The notes below the pieces were generated by a model. That model saw only the letters and a list, made by a program, of their open reading frames with translations. It had not been told where the DNA came from and ran no database searches. From NCBI GenBank assembly GCA_028023455.1, contig JAQFVV010013327.1:1-64000 (forward strand): DNA of 64,000 nt, given 5' to 3'. The DNA comes from Epiperipatus broadwayi (taxonomy: Eukaryota; Onychophora; Udeonychophora; Euonychophora; Peripatidae). The position numbers were made by a program, and so were the translations under genes. Positions 1-10,659 of this stretch are shown here, piece by piece (position 1 is the first letter of the stretch; each line of letters opens with the position of its first letter).

Positions 1-899
1 AAACCGACGATAAAATAGCTTTGATTAATTATTTGAAGAATGTTTATTATCCAAATGTTAAACAAATTAACTAGCAACTATTATTGGCATTGTAAAGTTA
101 AATATCAATCAATATTATATTTTATCAGAATTAAAAATGGAAATATTAAATATTTTGATAGCTTTAACATTTTATTTTAATCTAAACTTTTTTCTTTTAA
201 AAGAACAAATTTTCATTTTCATAAAACTTCTGTAATTAAAACACTGATCTAATTTTTCCAAATTGTAGAATAATAAATATTTTAAAACATACCAAATTCT
301 TGTATTTAATTCTTTCAAACTGGGAAGCTCCGACATTTCAAAATGTAATATTGGAAAACGCTACCGGTGATTTGGTTCACTTGGCCGATTGACTTGAAAA
401 GATCTTTAACTTTAGTGATTCATCTTAATTAGATACCACTAAGTTATTTTATGTTTATAGCAAATTTTGTGGTAATCTATTTACTTATTAACGGTTTTAA
501 AATAAGCTCAGCAAATTTACACCATTTGCCTTTACCATTTCTGTTCTTTCTTCCCTCCAAAAGACAAACTAACAGACGATATTCTCTTAAATTCGCGCTC
601 TTTTCTTTTATTACATTGAGACGCCTACGTAATTGCTGTATTTATTTAATAATTTATTTTAATTGAACAAATGGTTTTTTGTTAATTCAATAGAAATAAT
701 AATTTAAGATTACTTTAGATAAATGAAAATAAAATATTATTTTTAATAACACTTTATCAAATTTTAATATGTTGTAAAAATTTTAAAAAGTTAAACATAT
801 GAAGTTCATAAGTTATATTTGTTAGATTTAAATTAATAAGGGTTGAATAAAATATTTATTCAAAAGAATAGCGCTTTAATGTGAAGTAAAAAGTTTAGG
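1..899. other. AT-rich DNA without a recognisable gene
   Basis: No supported gene here. A slightly more GC-rich island at about 310-410 has short open frames on both strands but no start, splice context or recognisable motif. The short ORF at 451-666 (+) is rich in Phe, Leu and Ile and looks fortuitous. If the repeat array that begins near 900 is an LTR-element leader on the + strand, this stretch could contain the end of its 5' LTR, but no second copy is visible in the window. Confidence 0.5.
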
Positions 900-1265
900 T
901 TAGATCATTAATTTGGTCTGTAGTAAGTTGCCCCAGATGTTGATTGTGGTCTTTTATGCACAAAATAGATAGCATGATATGCTTTTGGATACAGCTCTTA
1001 ATAGCTGATAATGTGCAACGAGAATTGATCAGTGATAGAAGTTACGATTCTTAATGCATTTTGCATTATGTAGTTGGGACCACGCCATTTACGGTTACAA
1101 TTTATAGTGCCGCAACAAGTACGGCATGATGGGTAGTTGGAGGGGCATGACGGATGGTTGGTTACAACTTTTGTGGGCCGTCAAGGTGGACGACTCTCGG
1201 GGTTGTGGTTACAGCTTTTGGCGCGCAACGTGGCCGGCACGATGTGTTGTGGTTACAATATATAT
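900..1265 (+). repeat. Degenerate tandem array with primer-binding-site-like cores
   Basis: Units of about 45-70 bp are bounded by GGTTACA-type words. Each carries a core resembling the Lys-type primer-binding site TGGCGCCCAACGTGGGGC. The clearest core is TGGCGCGCAACGTGGCCGGC at 1219, with weaker ones near 1106 (AGTGCCGCAACAAGTACGGC) and 1174, and possible older units back to about 928. This is the most GC-rich part of the first 6 kb. The same layout recurs at 6.4-6.9 kb (+) and 54.6-55.08 kb (-), where it lies between an LTR position and a coiled-coil gag. I infer an LTR-retrotransposon leader, but no gag follows here. Confidence 0.5.
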
Positions 1266-2429
1266 ATAATGTTTATAATATATGATTTTTATGACATTTA
1301 AAAAAACAGTGTACAATTGTACTTTTCTTACTGGATATTTTTGTGTTAACGCTCTTTTTTATTTCAAAAATATACAGATGGTACAATCTTCTTTGTCTCA
1401 TGGAATGTTGTGAACAGTACATTACTTGACTCGTTACCTACTTCCAACTCACTTTATATATATATATCTCATCAATATTTACTACTTAAAACTTTTATAC
1501 ACTACGGTATAAAAAATCTGTTAATTATTACTTTACAAAATCGGAACATTTCAATACTTTAAAATAAAAAAAATCAAATGAAAACAACATTTCCATCCAA
1601 TTCAAAAAAACACACCCTCTCTCCAAGCCATAAGCACAACAAAAAAGTTGTATTATAGAAAATGCAGGTTCGAATGTGTCGGTCACGGAAACAGCATTTT
1701 TATGTGCTTTAGTGCAAAAACAGCACGATCCAGTGGGATATAGGGCTAATCAACAAATAGCCAATCTTTAAATATACTATATTTTAATGTAAATTAAAAT
1801 GCATCAGTTTAGATGATTCCCACTAGAGGGATAAAACTATTAATTTATTCACATTTTACAGTGATTGGCTCATTTAGAACCAATCCTGCCATGTGATACA
1901 AGTATATAATATAAAAGTTTATAAGGGGAGAGGGACTACACTAATAAATGTAAATGGAACAAGGCTACAACTCCACTTCTGAAGTAAAATAGAAGAAATA
2001 AGCTAGAAAATAATTATTTTTTTAAAATTAATTGGGACAAAATTTCATAGACATATGGATTTGAATAGTTTGGAGTAAACTTACTAACCCTGTAAAATCT
2101 TTGCACTACATTTCATCGATCTTAGATTCTTAACTTTGCCTACTGAAGGAAAAACTGGAAGGACCACTGTTTGAATAAGTATTTGCCTAAACATGTACTA
2201 TTTGGAACGAAAAATAATACCAGAAAATGTAAGCATTTATTTTTGTTTTCTTTATTTTAATCACTAATCATAACCCAAAAGTTATTTAGACTGAAGTCAC
2301 ATATATATACTATTAATAATTGCTTACTATTAAATCAATTCTGCTTAACATTTTTAAATATAAAATAAATTGCCAATAATAGTGAATAAAGAAATATTGA
2401 TTTTTTTCCCTTGATTATACAACATATAA
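1266..2429. other. AT-rich DNA, nothing recognised
   Basis: Mostly AT-rich sequence. A moderately GC-rich patch at about 1655-1745 does not give a convincing frame. No gene, RNA or terminal repeat is supported. Confidence 0.5.
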
Positions 2430-3230
2430 AGTAATAATATTTTAAGTGTTTAAAATTACCCAGATTATTTAAGATTGTGACAATTAATTTTTTTTTTACC
2501 CCAATTTAAAAAAAAAAAAAAAAAAAAAAACAAAAATAACAAATCAATATATATTAATTAAACCTATTTAAAATTACTCTCAAAATTTTAATATTTCCAG
2601 TATTTAATTAAAAACAAAACGATAAAAGGTTTCTATTACCATTGGAGAAATGTTTGAATTTTGTCTGAAGATGTTAATATTGAACCAGATATTTTAAGAT
2701 TGTGACAATTACTGTGGATGGGAAAAACAAAGTAAACAAAATCCATAAAGGATTTAAAAGTTAATTTTCAAAGATCGTAATAAACTGATTATAATTGTGC
2801 TACATTTGGAAAAATATATATATGTTACATATTAATTAAAATCACTTAGAAGATCGTATCTTTAATTAATTAGATTCTTCTCAGTATAACTTAAAATATC
2901 ATAATTTGCTGATAAAAAAGAAGTGAAAAAAAAGTATTTATTTATTTTATCGTTAGTGAATAACTTGCAACGTGATAATATTTTAAACGGTTTTAAAATC
3001 AGCCAGATTATTTAAGAGGTATAACAGATCTTCATGCAAATGAAAAAATAAATAAATAGACAAATCAATACATTTTAATTAAACCTATTTTAAGTGTTTT
3101 ATTCTCGAAAAATGTTTTAATATTGCTTCAGTATGCCTACATTAGCACACAAACTTATAAAGGATTTATATTGCCATTGGAGAAGTGTTTGAATTTTGTC
3201 TGAAGATGTTAATATTGAACCGGATAACCA
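2430..3230. repeat. Imperfect direct duplication, offset about 535 bp
   Basis: Two diverged copies can be lined up by eye: about 2431-2690 and about 2975-3225. Shared blocks include CCATTGGAGAA followed by the run TTTGAATTTTGTCTGAAGAT (at about 2650 and 3184), the words AATTAAACCTATTT, and CCAGATTATTTAAGA. A poly-T/poly-A tract sits in the first copy (about 2490-2530). The sequence type is not recognised, and no coding frame is conserved between the copies. Confidence 0.6.
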
Positions 3231-3408
3231 AAATATATATTACTTAGGAATGTTTGCTTATCATATCCCTTTTCCTGTTGTTTTAGTTATAAGAATGAAT
3301 CAAACTTCGATAAAGTCCAATGGTAAAAAATGTAATGTTTGTCAAGTTTGTTAATTGCTATATATAATATTGTAATGCATTTTTTTTTCATGTGTTATTC
3401 AGGTATTA

Positions 3409-3412
<4 letters not shown>

Positions 3413-3448
<36 letters not shown>
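3413..3448. repeat. (TA)n microsatellite
   Basis: An uninterrupted TA dinucleotide run of about 36 bp. Confidence 0.9.
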
Positions 3449-3454
<6 letters not shown>

Positions 3455-6399
3455 ACTAAGTAATGATGTAGCTGTGTACAAAGTTATATACATTTATTAT
3501 CCATATTTATATTATTTTCCCAATGAAGGGAAAGCATAATGTTAAATATTATATATCAGGTAAGAAAGAGAAATGTTTATCTCTTTCACTGCTAAAACAG
3601 ATGTTAATATTATATTGAGGAGAGGAACAAATAGACCCAAACTGGTCAAAAATATATACATAATGATACCATTGTTCTATTATATAAAATAATTTAATAA
3701 GTATTTTTTTATTAGTTCTTAATTTGGCTTATGAACGAAAATGTCCACTTTAAATACAAAATGTAGTTTAATCCTCAATGTGTACATGGCTTGCTATAAT
3801 AAAAGGCATAGTTATTGTTTTGAAATAATTAATGGTTATTTTACTCATATAGGTTGTCTGCTTATAAAACATTAACAGTTTCTGCAATGTGCAATGGAAT
3901 ATTTATGTTTCCACTTAGATTATTAGTGTTGTTTTACCTTGCTATTGTATTGATCAGAATTTGTGATAGATTTTAGGAAGAGTTTGGGCTACATATAAGA
4001 GCCTTAGATATAATAACAATTAATATTGTACAAGGAATGATGGAGAATTCCCCAATGTTGATTAATATGAGAGGATGATATTGTTGGGGCTGATTAAGAG
4101 TTAGTGCTTAGAGCATAGTTAAGCCTAAAAAATGATAATCACATGGTCTGAAATCTGTTTTCCAGTGAAGAGGCACTGCCCACAATTTTATACCTATGAA
4201 AAGGTATCAGAATTGGTCACATTCTTATACAACTATTCTGTTGTTTCTTGATATACAACTATCATGTTGTTTTGTAGAGCCTCCTTTATTTAGATCTGTC
4301 AAGAAGTTATATAGATAATATTCCACCATGTATGATAAAGTGTAGGTTTTTTTTTTTAAATCGAATAGCAAGGATAAGATCAAAATAAGATTATGGGACA
4401 CTGATATAGCTATAATGTTGTCTAATTGAAATGATGTCTTTCTGATGTTGTGTAATCTCAATCAGTTTATAAACAGTCCAACCAAAACATACTAGTGCTT
4501 GTAGAATTTCTACATAAAAGAGCAAGGTGTGTACATGGACAATGTGGATTAGTTTTCAAGAAGTAGGTATACACTGATGAATAGTAAGATCAGTTAATTA
4601 ATAAATGGTTAACTTGTGGACATAGTGAATGTTTTAGTGTCATATGTGCATTTAACTTATGATGTTTGTCCCACATCAGTAAATTATAACAAATTATTAA
4701 TTGTATTGGAATGTGATAATTGCCCTTATCATATTCTAATAACTCAAACAGCTAAGTTTGATATAATAAATTGTAATTTAGAGGTTTTTTTACTTCAATT
4801 TAAAAGTTGTGTATATCCAAATGATATTAATACAATTTGTTTGCAATTTCAATGCTAAGATAGCTCAAATAAGTTTAACTGTATTAGTCTACCCAATACA
4901 ATAATAAAGAAACATATCCAAAATGTTTGTCATTTTAGTTGGTCATTACTTACCACATCATTAATTTCCATCCCTAATTTTGGAATGGATTTATCTTGCT
5001 TTATGTAATGTGTCTGAAAGAGACTTGTACATAATGTAAATAAATATTGTTGTGCTAAAAATTTATTTAGTTATCAGTAATTCTTATTTCTAAACAACAC
5101 ACCCACACATTATTTTTGTTATTGCTATTGACCTATCCTGTGATTATAGTGAAATTGTCATCAATCAATATTGTAAAAGTCACTATATGTAGGTATATGA
5201 GAATAATTGTGTTAAAACCTATAATTTATGAGTATATTTAGGGCATCCTAACTTAATAATTAAACATACTAACCTAAAAAATATTACTTTAAGTGATATA
5301 CTAAAAGATTAAAAACCTAATATTGGTTGGATCAGTTCATTTGAATACACAGATCTATCATTCACTGGTCTTGGTCACCTTGTTTCTATTTAATGGAGAC
5401 AGAAAGGTGGAAAGCTATTGGGTTTAGCTATTGAAAAATTACTCTTACTTATTGAAGCTTAAAGTTTAGCATAGTTAGGGAATTTATAGAATTTATTTGA
5501 AGTTATTAAATATTGTTTAGTAATTCAATTCAGTATTAAGAGCTATTTTGTGTGTGTTATGCTTGAGTAGTGGTAAAATACCTCTCACTGACACAAAGGT
5601 ATCTTGTATATCACCCTTTAAGCTATGTGAACTCTGAGAAGGATAAGTTATATAAATTTGTGATGGGATTTGATTTTAGGGAAAAATTTGTATCCAGTTA
5701 ATTATTGTAATTAGAGTGGAATTGTGTTACATTCACCATGAGATATAATGTCACCCAAACTTTAAAGTATCTATTACTTCTTTTGTCAGAAATGTATAGT
5801 TGGTTTTGACTTTATGGTGAATATTCTGGTCTTAGTCAGCTTAGAATCTGTATTTTATTTAATTGTCTTGTTATCATTTAATTCAATATCAAATTTAGAG
5901 TTCTGTACATCATCTTTCATCATCATTATTCCTCTAATCTGTCATTTCAATCTTTCTTTATTCTCTTTTTTCATCCTAATTCATTATCCTAATTCACTCA
6001 TCATTCAATAGCTCTTATTCCATTCTCATCTTAATCATACATTAACTCTTACACATCTTCATTCTCAGACTCATTTTATTTTATTATTTAATTTTTACTT
6101 ATTTTCATCATTCATTTAATCATTTACATTCTCATTCACTTATTGCCTAATTTATACTTCTATTTTCATATTCATCCCATCGATATAATTATTATTTATT
6201 TATTCGTTTGGCATATATGAAGTTTATTTTATAATTTTTTTTGTTTGTTTGCTTGTTTGTGGATTTTGAGGCTAGCTTGATCAGAAATTATTAATCACCT
6301 TGTGATCTTCTCTAAGATTATAGTTTCATGCGAGCATAGCTAATAAAGAAATCATCTTTAGTTTATCATTTATTTTAGGCATATATTCTAGATTAGTTG
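3449..6399. other. AT-rich DNA; possible 5' LTR of the next element
   Basis: No supported gene. Short ORFs at 4616-4858 (+), 4225-4461 (-) and 5814-6011 (+) lack any recognisable motif. If the array at 6.4 kb is a leader, the 5' LTR should end near 6390. An AATAAA-type signal near 6340 would be compatible with an R/U5 region. No second LTR copy can be found in the window, so its start cannot be set. A 38-nt AG/GT-flanked exon-like stretch at 4166-4203 (+) is too weak to call. Confidence 0.4.
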
Positions 6400-6900
6400 T
6401 AGCTAGGAAGGTTACAGAGAAAGATATGGTTTCCAAACGTGTAAATAGAACTAGTTAGATTAGTGGGAAAGGCTGCAGGGAAGATTATAGCACCTAAAAT
6501 GTGCAGTATGATTTATTTATGATTACAACTATGTAGGAGAGGGTTACAATTGGGATTATGCCACACAACGTGGTGGCTTGATTGATTGATTGGGGGTGAT
6601 GAAGGTTATATGGGATTCTGGCACCCAGAAATGTGTAGGCCTGATTGTCCAATGATCAAGGGAGAAGGTTACAGTGAGGGGATTAAGGTGCCTGGCAACA
6701 TGTAGCCTGATTGTTCAGTTGATGATGGCTAGCTGTAGCTAGGTTACACAAAGGATGATTACGGTGACATCAACATTGGGCCTGATTCATTTATGACTAG
6801 ATAGACTAGTGGGCATAATCCATATAAAGGATTATGTTGCCCAGAAACATGTGAGCATGAGTATTAAAGTATTAGTTATTGTTTGAGATGTTGTAGTTGT
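6400..6900 (+). repeat. Tandem leader array with seven primer-binding-site-like cores
   Basis: About seven degenerate units spaced 60-76 bp apart. The consensus is roughly GGTTACA, a short spacer, GGATTATGG, then C-CCCA-AA-GTGT and GGCCTGATTGATT. Cores start near 6427, 6488, 6559 (TGCCACACAACGTGGTGGCT), 6619 (TGGCACCCAGAAATGTGTAG), 6686 (AGGTGCCTGGCAACATGTAG), 6762 (CGGTGACATCAACATTGGGC) and 6835. Each resembles the Lys-type primer-binding site TGGCGCCCAACGTGGGGC with changes, several of them CpG-decay-like. The array ends about 460 bp before the gag-like ATG at 7361, which is where an LTR-element leader would be. Confidence 0.65.
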
Positions 6901-7360
6901 TCTAAAAGAATGATTGTTTTAAAATGGAATCGGTGTGAACAAGTTGTGAATGATGTTTCTAAATTTAACAAGATATACTAACTTAAGATTGTGTGGATGA
7001 TCATCACTCAAATAAGTTTTAGAGATGATCATAAATAAATTACATGGTGTGCTTTGTATAATACTATTATATAATGAAATATCTTTGATAGCATTATTTT
7101 AAATGATGTTGTGATTGGCATAAGATTACAACATGATTCAGAGTTGTACATTGATGTAAGCATAGGAATTTAGAATAGTGAGGTAGAATACATATTGTCT
7201 AGCATATGGTCAAGTGTTTTTTTTCTTCTCACGTAGACTTAAGTGGAATTGTGGGTCGATGGAAAAAGAGTGGTGTTGAAATGTATACAGAGTTAATTTA
7301 ATGTAATTCAAATAAAGTAGTATAGTCATAAAAATTATTATTAAAAGAAATATTTGTAAA

Positions 7361-8027
7361 ATGAGTGATCTAGGAGGTAGTCCTGTTCCGATAGATGCTT
7401 CTATACCAGAAGTACCGATAATAAGAGATTCAGATGTTTTTTTACTTTGAATCTCTAGAAATAGAGATGTCTGAAGAAGAAATTCCTACTAGTGGTACTA
7501 ATCTGGAACCAACTGATACAAACAGAATGTATCGACCCTTAATTGAATTAATGAAGAAATTAATGAAATAAAATAATGAGAGTATGAAAAGGGAAATAAA
7601 AGAAAATAATGAGAGTATGAAAACGGAAATGAAAGAAAATAATGAGAGTGTGATAAAGGAACTAAAGAATAATAGAAAAGAAAATAAGAAAAGTATAAGA
7701 GAGTTGAAAAGTGAAACGAAAGAAAATAATTTGAGTATGATTAGAAAATTGGAAGATAAAATGGAGAATAATATAAGAGGATTAGAGAATAGGATGGAAG
7801 AAAATAATAAGGGTATAAAGATATTAGAAGATAAGACAGAGGGATTTGAAAATAGAGTTGAGGAAAAGATTGAGAAAAAGATAGAAGAATCTAGAGAAGT
7901 TTTGAGGAAAGAGATAACCCAAAACAATGAGGATGTTAAAAGTTCAATGGAAAAATCCATAAAAGAACAGTTAGAAAATTTTAAGAAAACTGAGATAGAT
8001 GAACTCCAGAATAGATTTGAAAGTTAG
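7361..8027 (+). pseudogene. Coiled-coil gag-like ORF with 11-residue repeats, broken near its 5' end
   Basis: An ATG at 7361 opens an acidic N-terminus starting MSDLGGSPVPIDAS. This frame is interrupted by a stop near 7448 and another near 7568. From about 7584 an uninterrupted frame of 147 codons runs to the stop at 8025. It is almost wholly charged coiled coil built of 11-residue units such as SMKREIKENNE and SMKTEMKENNE, with about seven recognisable units that decay toward the C-terminus. No protease, reverse transcriptase or zinc knuckle follows. The position downstream of the 6.4-6.9 kb leader array matches the gag of the 47.9-57.6 kb element, which has a similar leader and coil. I infer a structural (gag) protein of an LTR element. 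The long open frame on the opposite strand (7442-7960) is a shadow of the repeats. Confidence 0.6.
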
Positions 8028-8099
8028 AATCGAATGGTAGGCATAATAATGTGTAAGCTATGGAAGATGTTGATAATTTGGGCCATGAGTTAGAAGCTA

Positions 8100-8830
8100 G
8101 CAAACTGGCCTGGATTAAATGGTGCATCTGTTTCTGGTTCTCCAAAATAGTTATATGATGGTGTAAAGATTTTCTGTTCCTGGAGGTTTTTTTTAAAATG
8201 ATTAAAAATAGCTTGTATCATGTTTTGGCCAAAATATGTGACATCTTCAACTTGTACTGCCATGGGGACTCTTAATGTTGGGGGATGTCTGATTGCCCAA
8301 TGAAGGTCATCTCTGGACCATGTATGAGGTTGAGAAAGGCAGACTACTTTTTTGTAGTTAAATATTCTTTGAGTTTATTGCATGTATTATTATATATTTG
8401 TGTAAGTTTATATAAATTTTGTTAAGAGTCATGTACTGGTTGGCACATAGTAATCTGCTTATGTATTTCATCTGATATTGCTAGAACACGAGAGAGTGGT
8501 TGTGAATTGTGTGTTAAATGATTAATATTGAATGATAGAATATTAATAAATGCTAGATACTTTTGTATTGGATCAATGTATGATGGCTTCAAGTTTTCAA
8601 AGCATTATATATGTTTCTGAAAATAAAAACTCTGTTGTTGTTGATGGAAGAAGTATACACATTGTTTTCTGTAGTGGAGTTTGAGTAGTTTGTATGCCTG
8701 TTAAATTTTGTATGAATGTTTGTGCAGAGTGATCAGAAAAAAGAAGAAGGATTTAGAGTTCTATCAATTAAGTGATGGAGCATTGGTGAATAAAAGCACA
8801 AATCTACGAGTGTTGCAAAGTGGCTATTAT
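8100..8830 (-). pseudogene. Broken ORF of an unrecognised protein
   Basis: Read on the minus strand, three successive open segments in different frames carry protein-like composition rich in W, H, P, C and M. One includes SDHSAQTF (about 8740). A middle one has SYIDPIQKYLAF (about 8580). The last has SQPHTWSRDDLHWAIRH (about 8320) and ends with DAPFNPGQFASF before a stop near 8090. Frameshifts and stops separate them, so it is a relic. It lies directly downstream of the LINE endonuclease fragment at 8889-9359. SDHSAQ could be the end of an endonuclease domain, but the rest shows no reverse-transcriptase motif. Alternatives are a retrotransposon structural gene or an endogenous viral fragment. 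I do not recognise the family. Confidence 0.45.
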
Positions 8831-8888
8831 AAAATGAGATAGAATTTGAAGGGAGAAAGCCTTCAGCACACATAACTGGTAGGGCTAA

Positions 8889-9359
8889 TTAGTGAAGCCA
8901 TTTAGATGTAAATGTATTATAGTTCATGTTAAAATCACTCACTAAGATAGTCAGATAAGAAGTTGATGCTAACAAATAGTTAATTGTGAAAATGATATGT
9001 GATATTATTGAGGGACCTGGAGGAATATAGACAAAAATTATGTTAATTGTTGCAATACCATTGTGAAACATGGAAATTAGTAAGTTTGAGTCTATGTATA
9101 TAATTTAAAAATTTGAAAAAATAGTGGTGGGGGCAATAAGCATATCTGTCCCTCCTGATGGAGATGAGGCATCATGTTAACATGCACAAAAACCATGTTT
9201 GTTTAGATATTTTGAAGGATCTATATGTGAACCACTGTATATTTTGGTTTCAAGAAGGCCAAGTATGTGTGGTTTTACGATGTTTATCCATCTGTTAAGT
9301 TGGTGTAATTTTGATATTGAATTAATGCCTCTAACATTAAATGCTATTTTAATTTCCAT
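8889..9359 (-). pseudogene. LINE ORF2 fragment: N-terminal APE-type endonuclease
   Basis: Two open segments are in order on the minus strand. The first (9359 to 9177) begins MEIKIAFNVRGINSISKL and contains KPHILGLLETKI. This corresponds to the first block of the apurinic-endonuclease-like domain of non-LTR retrotransposons, with N at the start and the catalytic E in LLETK. The second (9071 to 8889) has VYIPPGP and VSDFNMN, corresponding to the YxPP and GDFN blocks; the usual G of GDFN is S. The linker between them is frameshifted and the reverse transcriptase is missing. That is unusual, because LINE copies usually lose their 5' end rather than their 3' end. The NVRG-type start resembles L1-like elements, but the assignment is not secure. 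Confidence 0.65.
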
Positions 9360-9454
9360 ATTGCAGTTTTATTGTTGAGCTAGATGAGTGTGATATGAAG
9401 TTGATCTATAATGTAGCCATGATCGTAATTTGTTTATTTTATTTGGTGATGTTA

Positions 9455-10125
9455 TTAATCTTCTGGATTACTTTGTGTAGTGGATGAGCGAGTCTCATAA
9501 GATATTATATGTTGACATGAATTTCTTTTTGAATTAATATTTAGCTGTGGATTACTGAATTCCATGTATATGCTATTATCAGCTGCAAGATCAGATATGT
9601 CTGACATTCTATCATTATTATCAGTTTTAATTTTTTTATTGTCAAATTTTGACTTGGGACATCCTGTTTTTTTTTTTTTGCTTTCTTGTGTGGGAGTTTC
9701 AATGATTGTCATGACTGGTGTGATAGATTCCATAATTTGTGTCGAACTTTTATTAATGATTATATGAATCAGGTTACTTATTTCTGAATCTGTGATTTCA
9801 TTAGATGAAGCGAGTGAATTTGAATCTATGAACATTGAATCAATCTCAGTGTCATTCTCATTTGGTGCAATAGGTTGTTTGTATGCATTATTAATGTTTG
9901 AGTGAGTTTGTTTTATATAAGTAGTGGGAGTTATGTTAGCTTCAGAAAATATATGATTTATTTTATTGTTTTCTTGTGTGGGTTCAATCCTGTTTTCATC
10001 TTGCTGTATATTAATTTTCATTTTATCTGTGGCTATTGTGTTGTTTTCCAGACTATTGTTAATTGCATCTTTATTGTAAAGTTGATGACTATGTGTTTCA
10101 TTGTTCTGGTTTTTTGCTGTGTAGA
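9455..10125 (-). pseudogene. LINE ORF1-like fragment upstream of the endonuclease
   Basis: An open frame of 188 codons from ATG at 10021 to 9455. The frame stays open upstream to about 10125 with no ATG needed. It is hydrophilic and rich in N, S, T and I, with a basic patch KKKKTG near the middle and no recognisable fold. It ends about 95 bp before the endonuclease start on the same strand, the usual ORF1-ORF2 arrangement of a LINE. Just upstream (10125-10170) a GC-richer stretch could be a decayed zinc-knuckle segment, but the cysteines are not preserved. I infer the 3' half of a LINE ORF1. Confidence 0.45.
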
Positions 10126-10235
10126 AAAGTCACTACATTATATGGCTAGATGACCTCTCTGCCCAGCTTCTGTCTTTTATGACCATAATAAATCATGTAT
10201 ATATGGTTTTATTTTTAATTATAGTAACATAAAAA

Positions 10236-10386
<151 letters not shown>

Positions 10387-10659
10387 TTAAAATGTTATAT
10401 TAAATTACTGGATTTTATTGAAAGAGATTGTTTTATTATACACTACTGCATTATAATGTAATATATTAGAGATATAAATATTTATACTGTAAAAAATGAA
10501 AGGCAAAATGTAAGAAATGATTTTATTTCTAAACCATTTTAAGATTAGAAAAAACCAACGATTTCATTTAAAACATTACCATAATTTTAAAGGTGATTAG
10601 CAAATTCTATATGCCATTGTAGATATTATTAAAGATAATTTTATCATTTTATTCATTCA

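Noticed and set aside
300-420. GC-richer island with open frames on both strands
   Set aside because: Neither frame has start, splice or family support.
4166-4203. 38-nt exon-like stretch between TTTTCCAG and GTATCA (+)
   Set aside because: Open in only one phase, ordinary composition and no neighbouring exon; such AG/GT pairs are expected by chance.
6400-6900. CRISPR-like array (regular repeats with spacers)
   Set aside because: The units are degenerate along their whole length with no constant repeat plus unique spacer, and the context is eukaryotic LTR debris.
7442-7960. 172-codon open frame on the minus strand, rich in Ser, Phe and Leu
   Set aside because: It is the reverse shadow of the repetitive coiled-coil ORF on the + strand; the 33-bp repeats keep both strands open.
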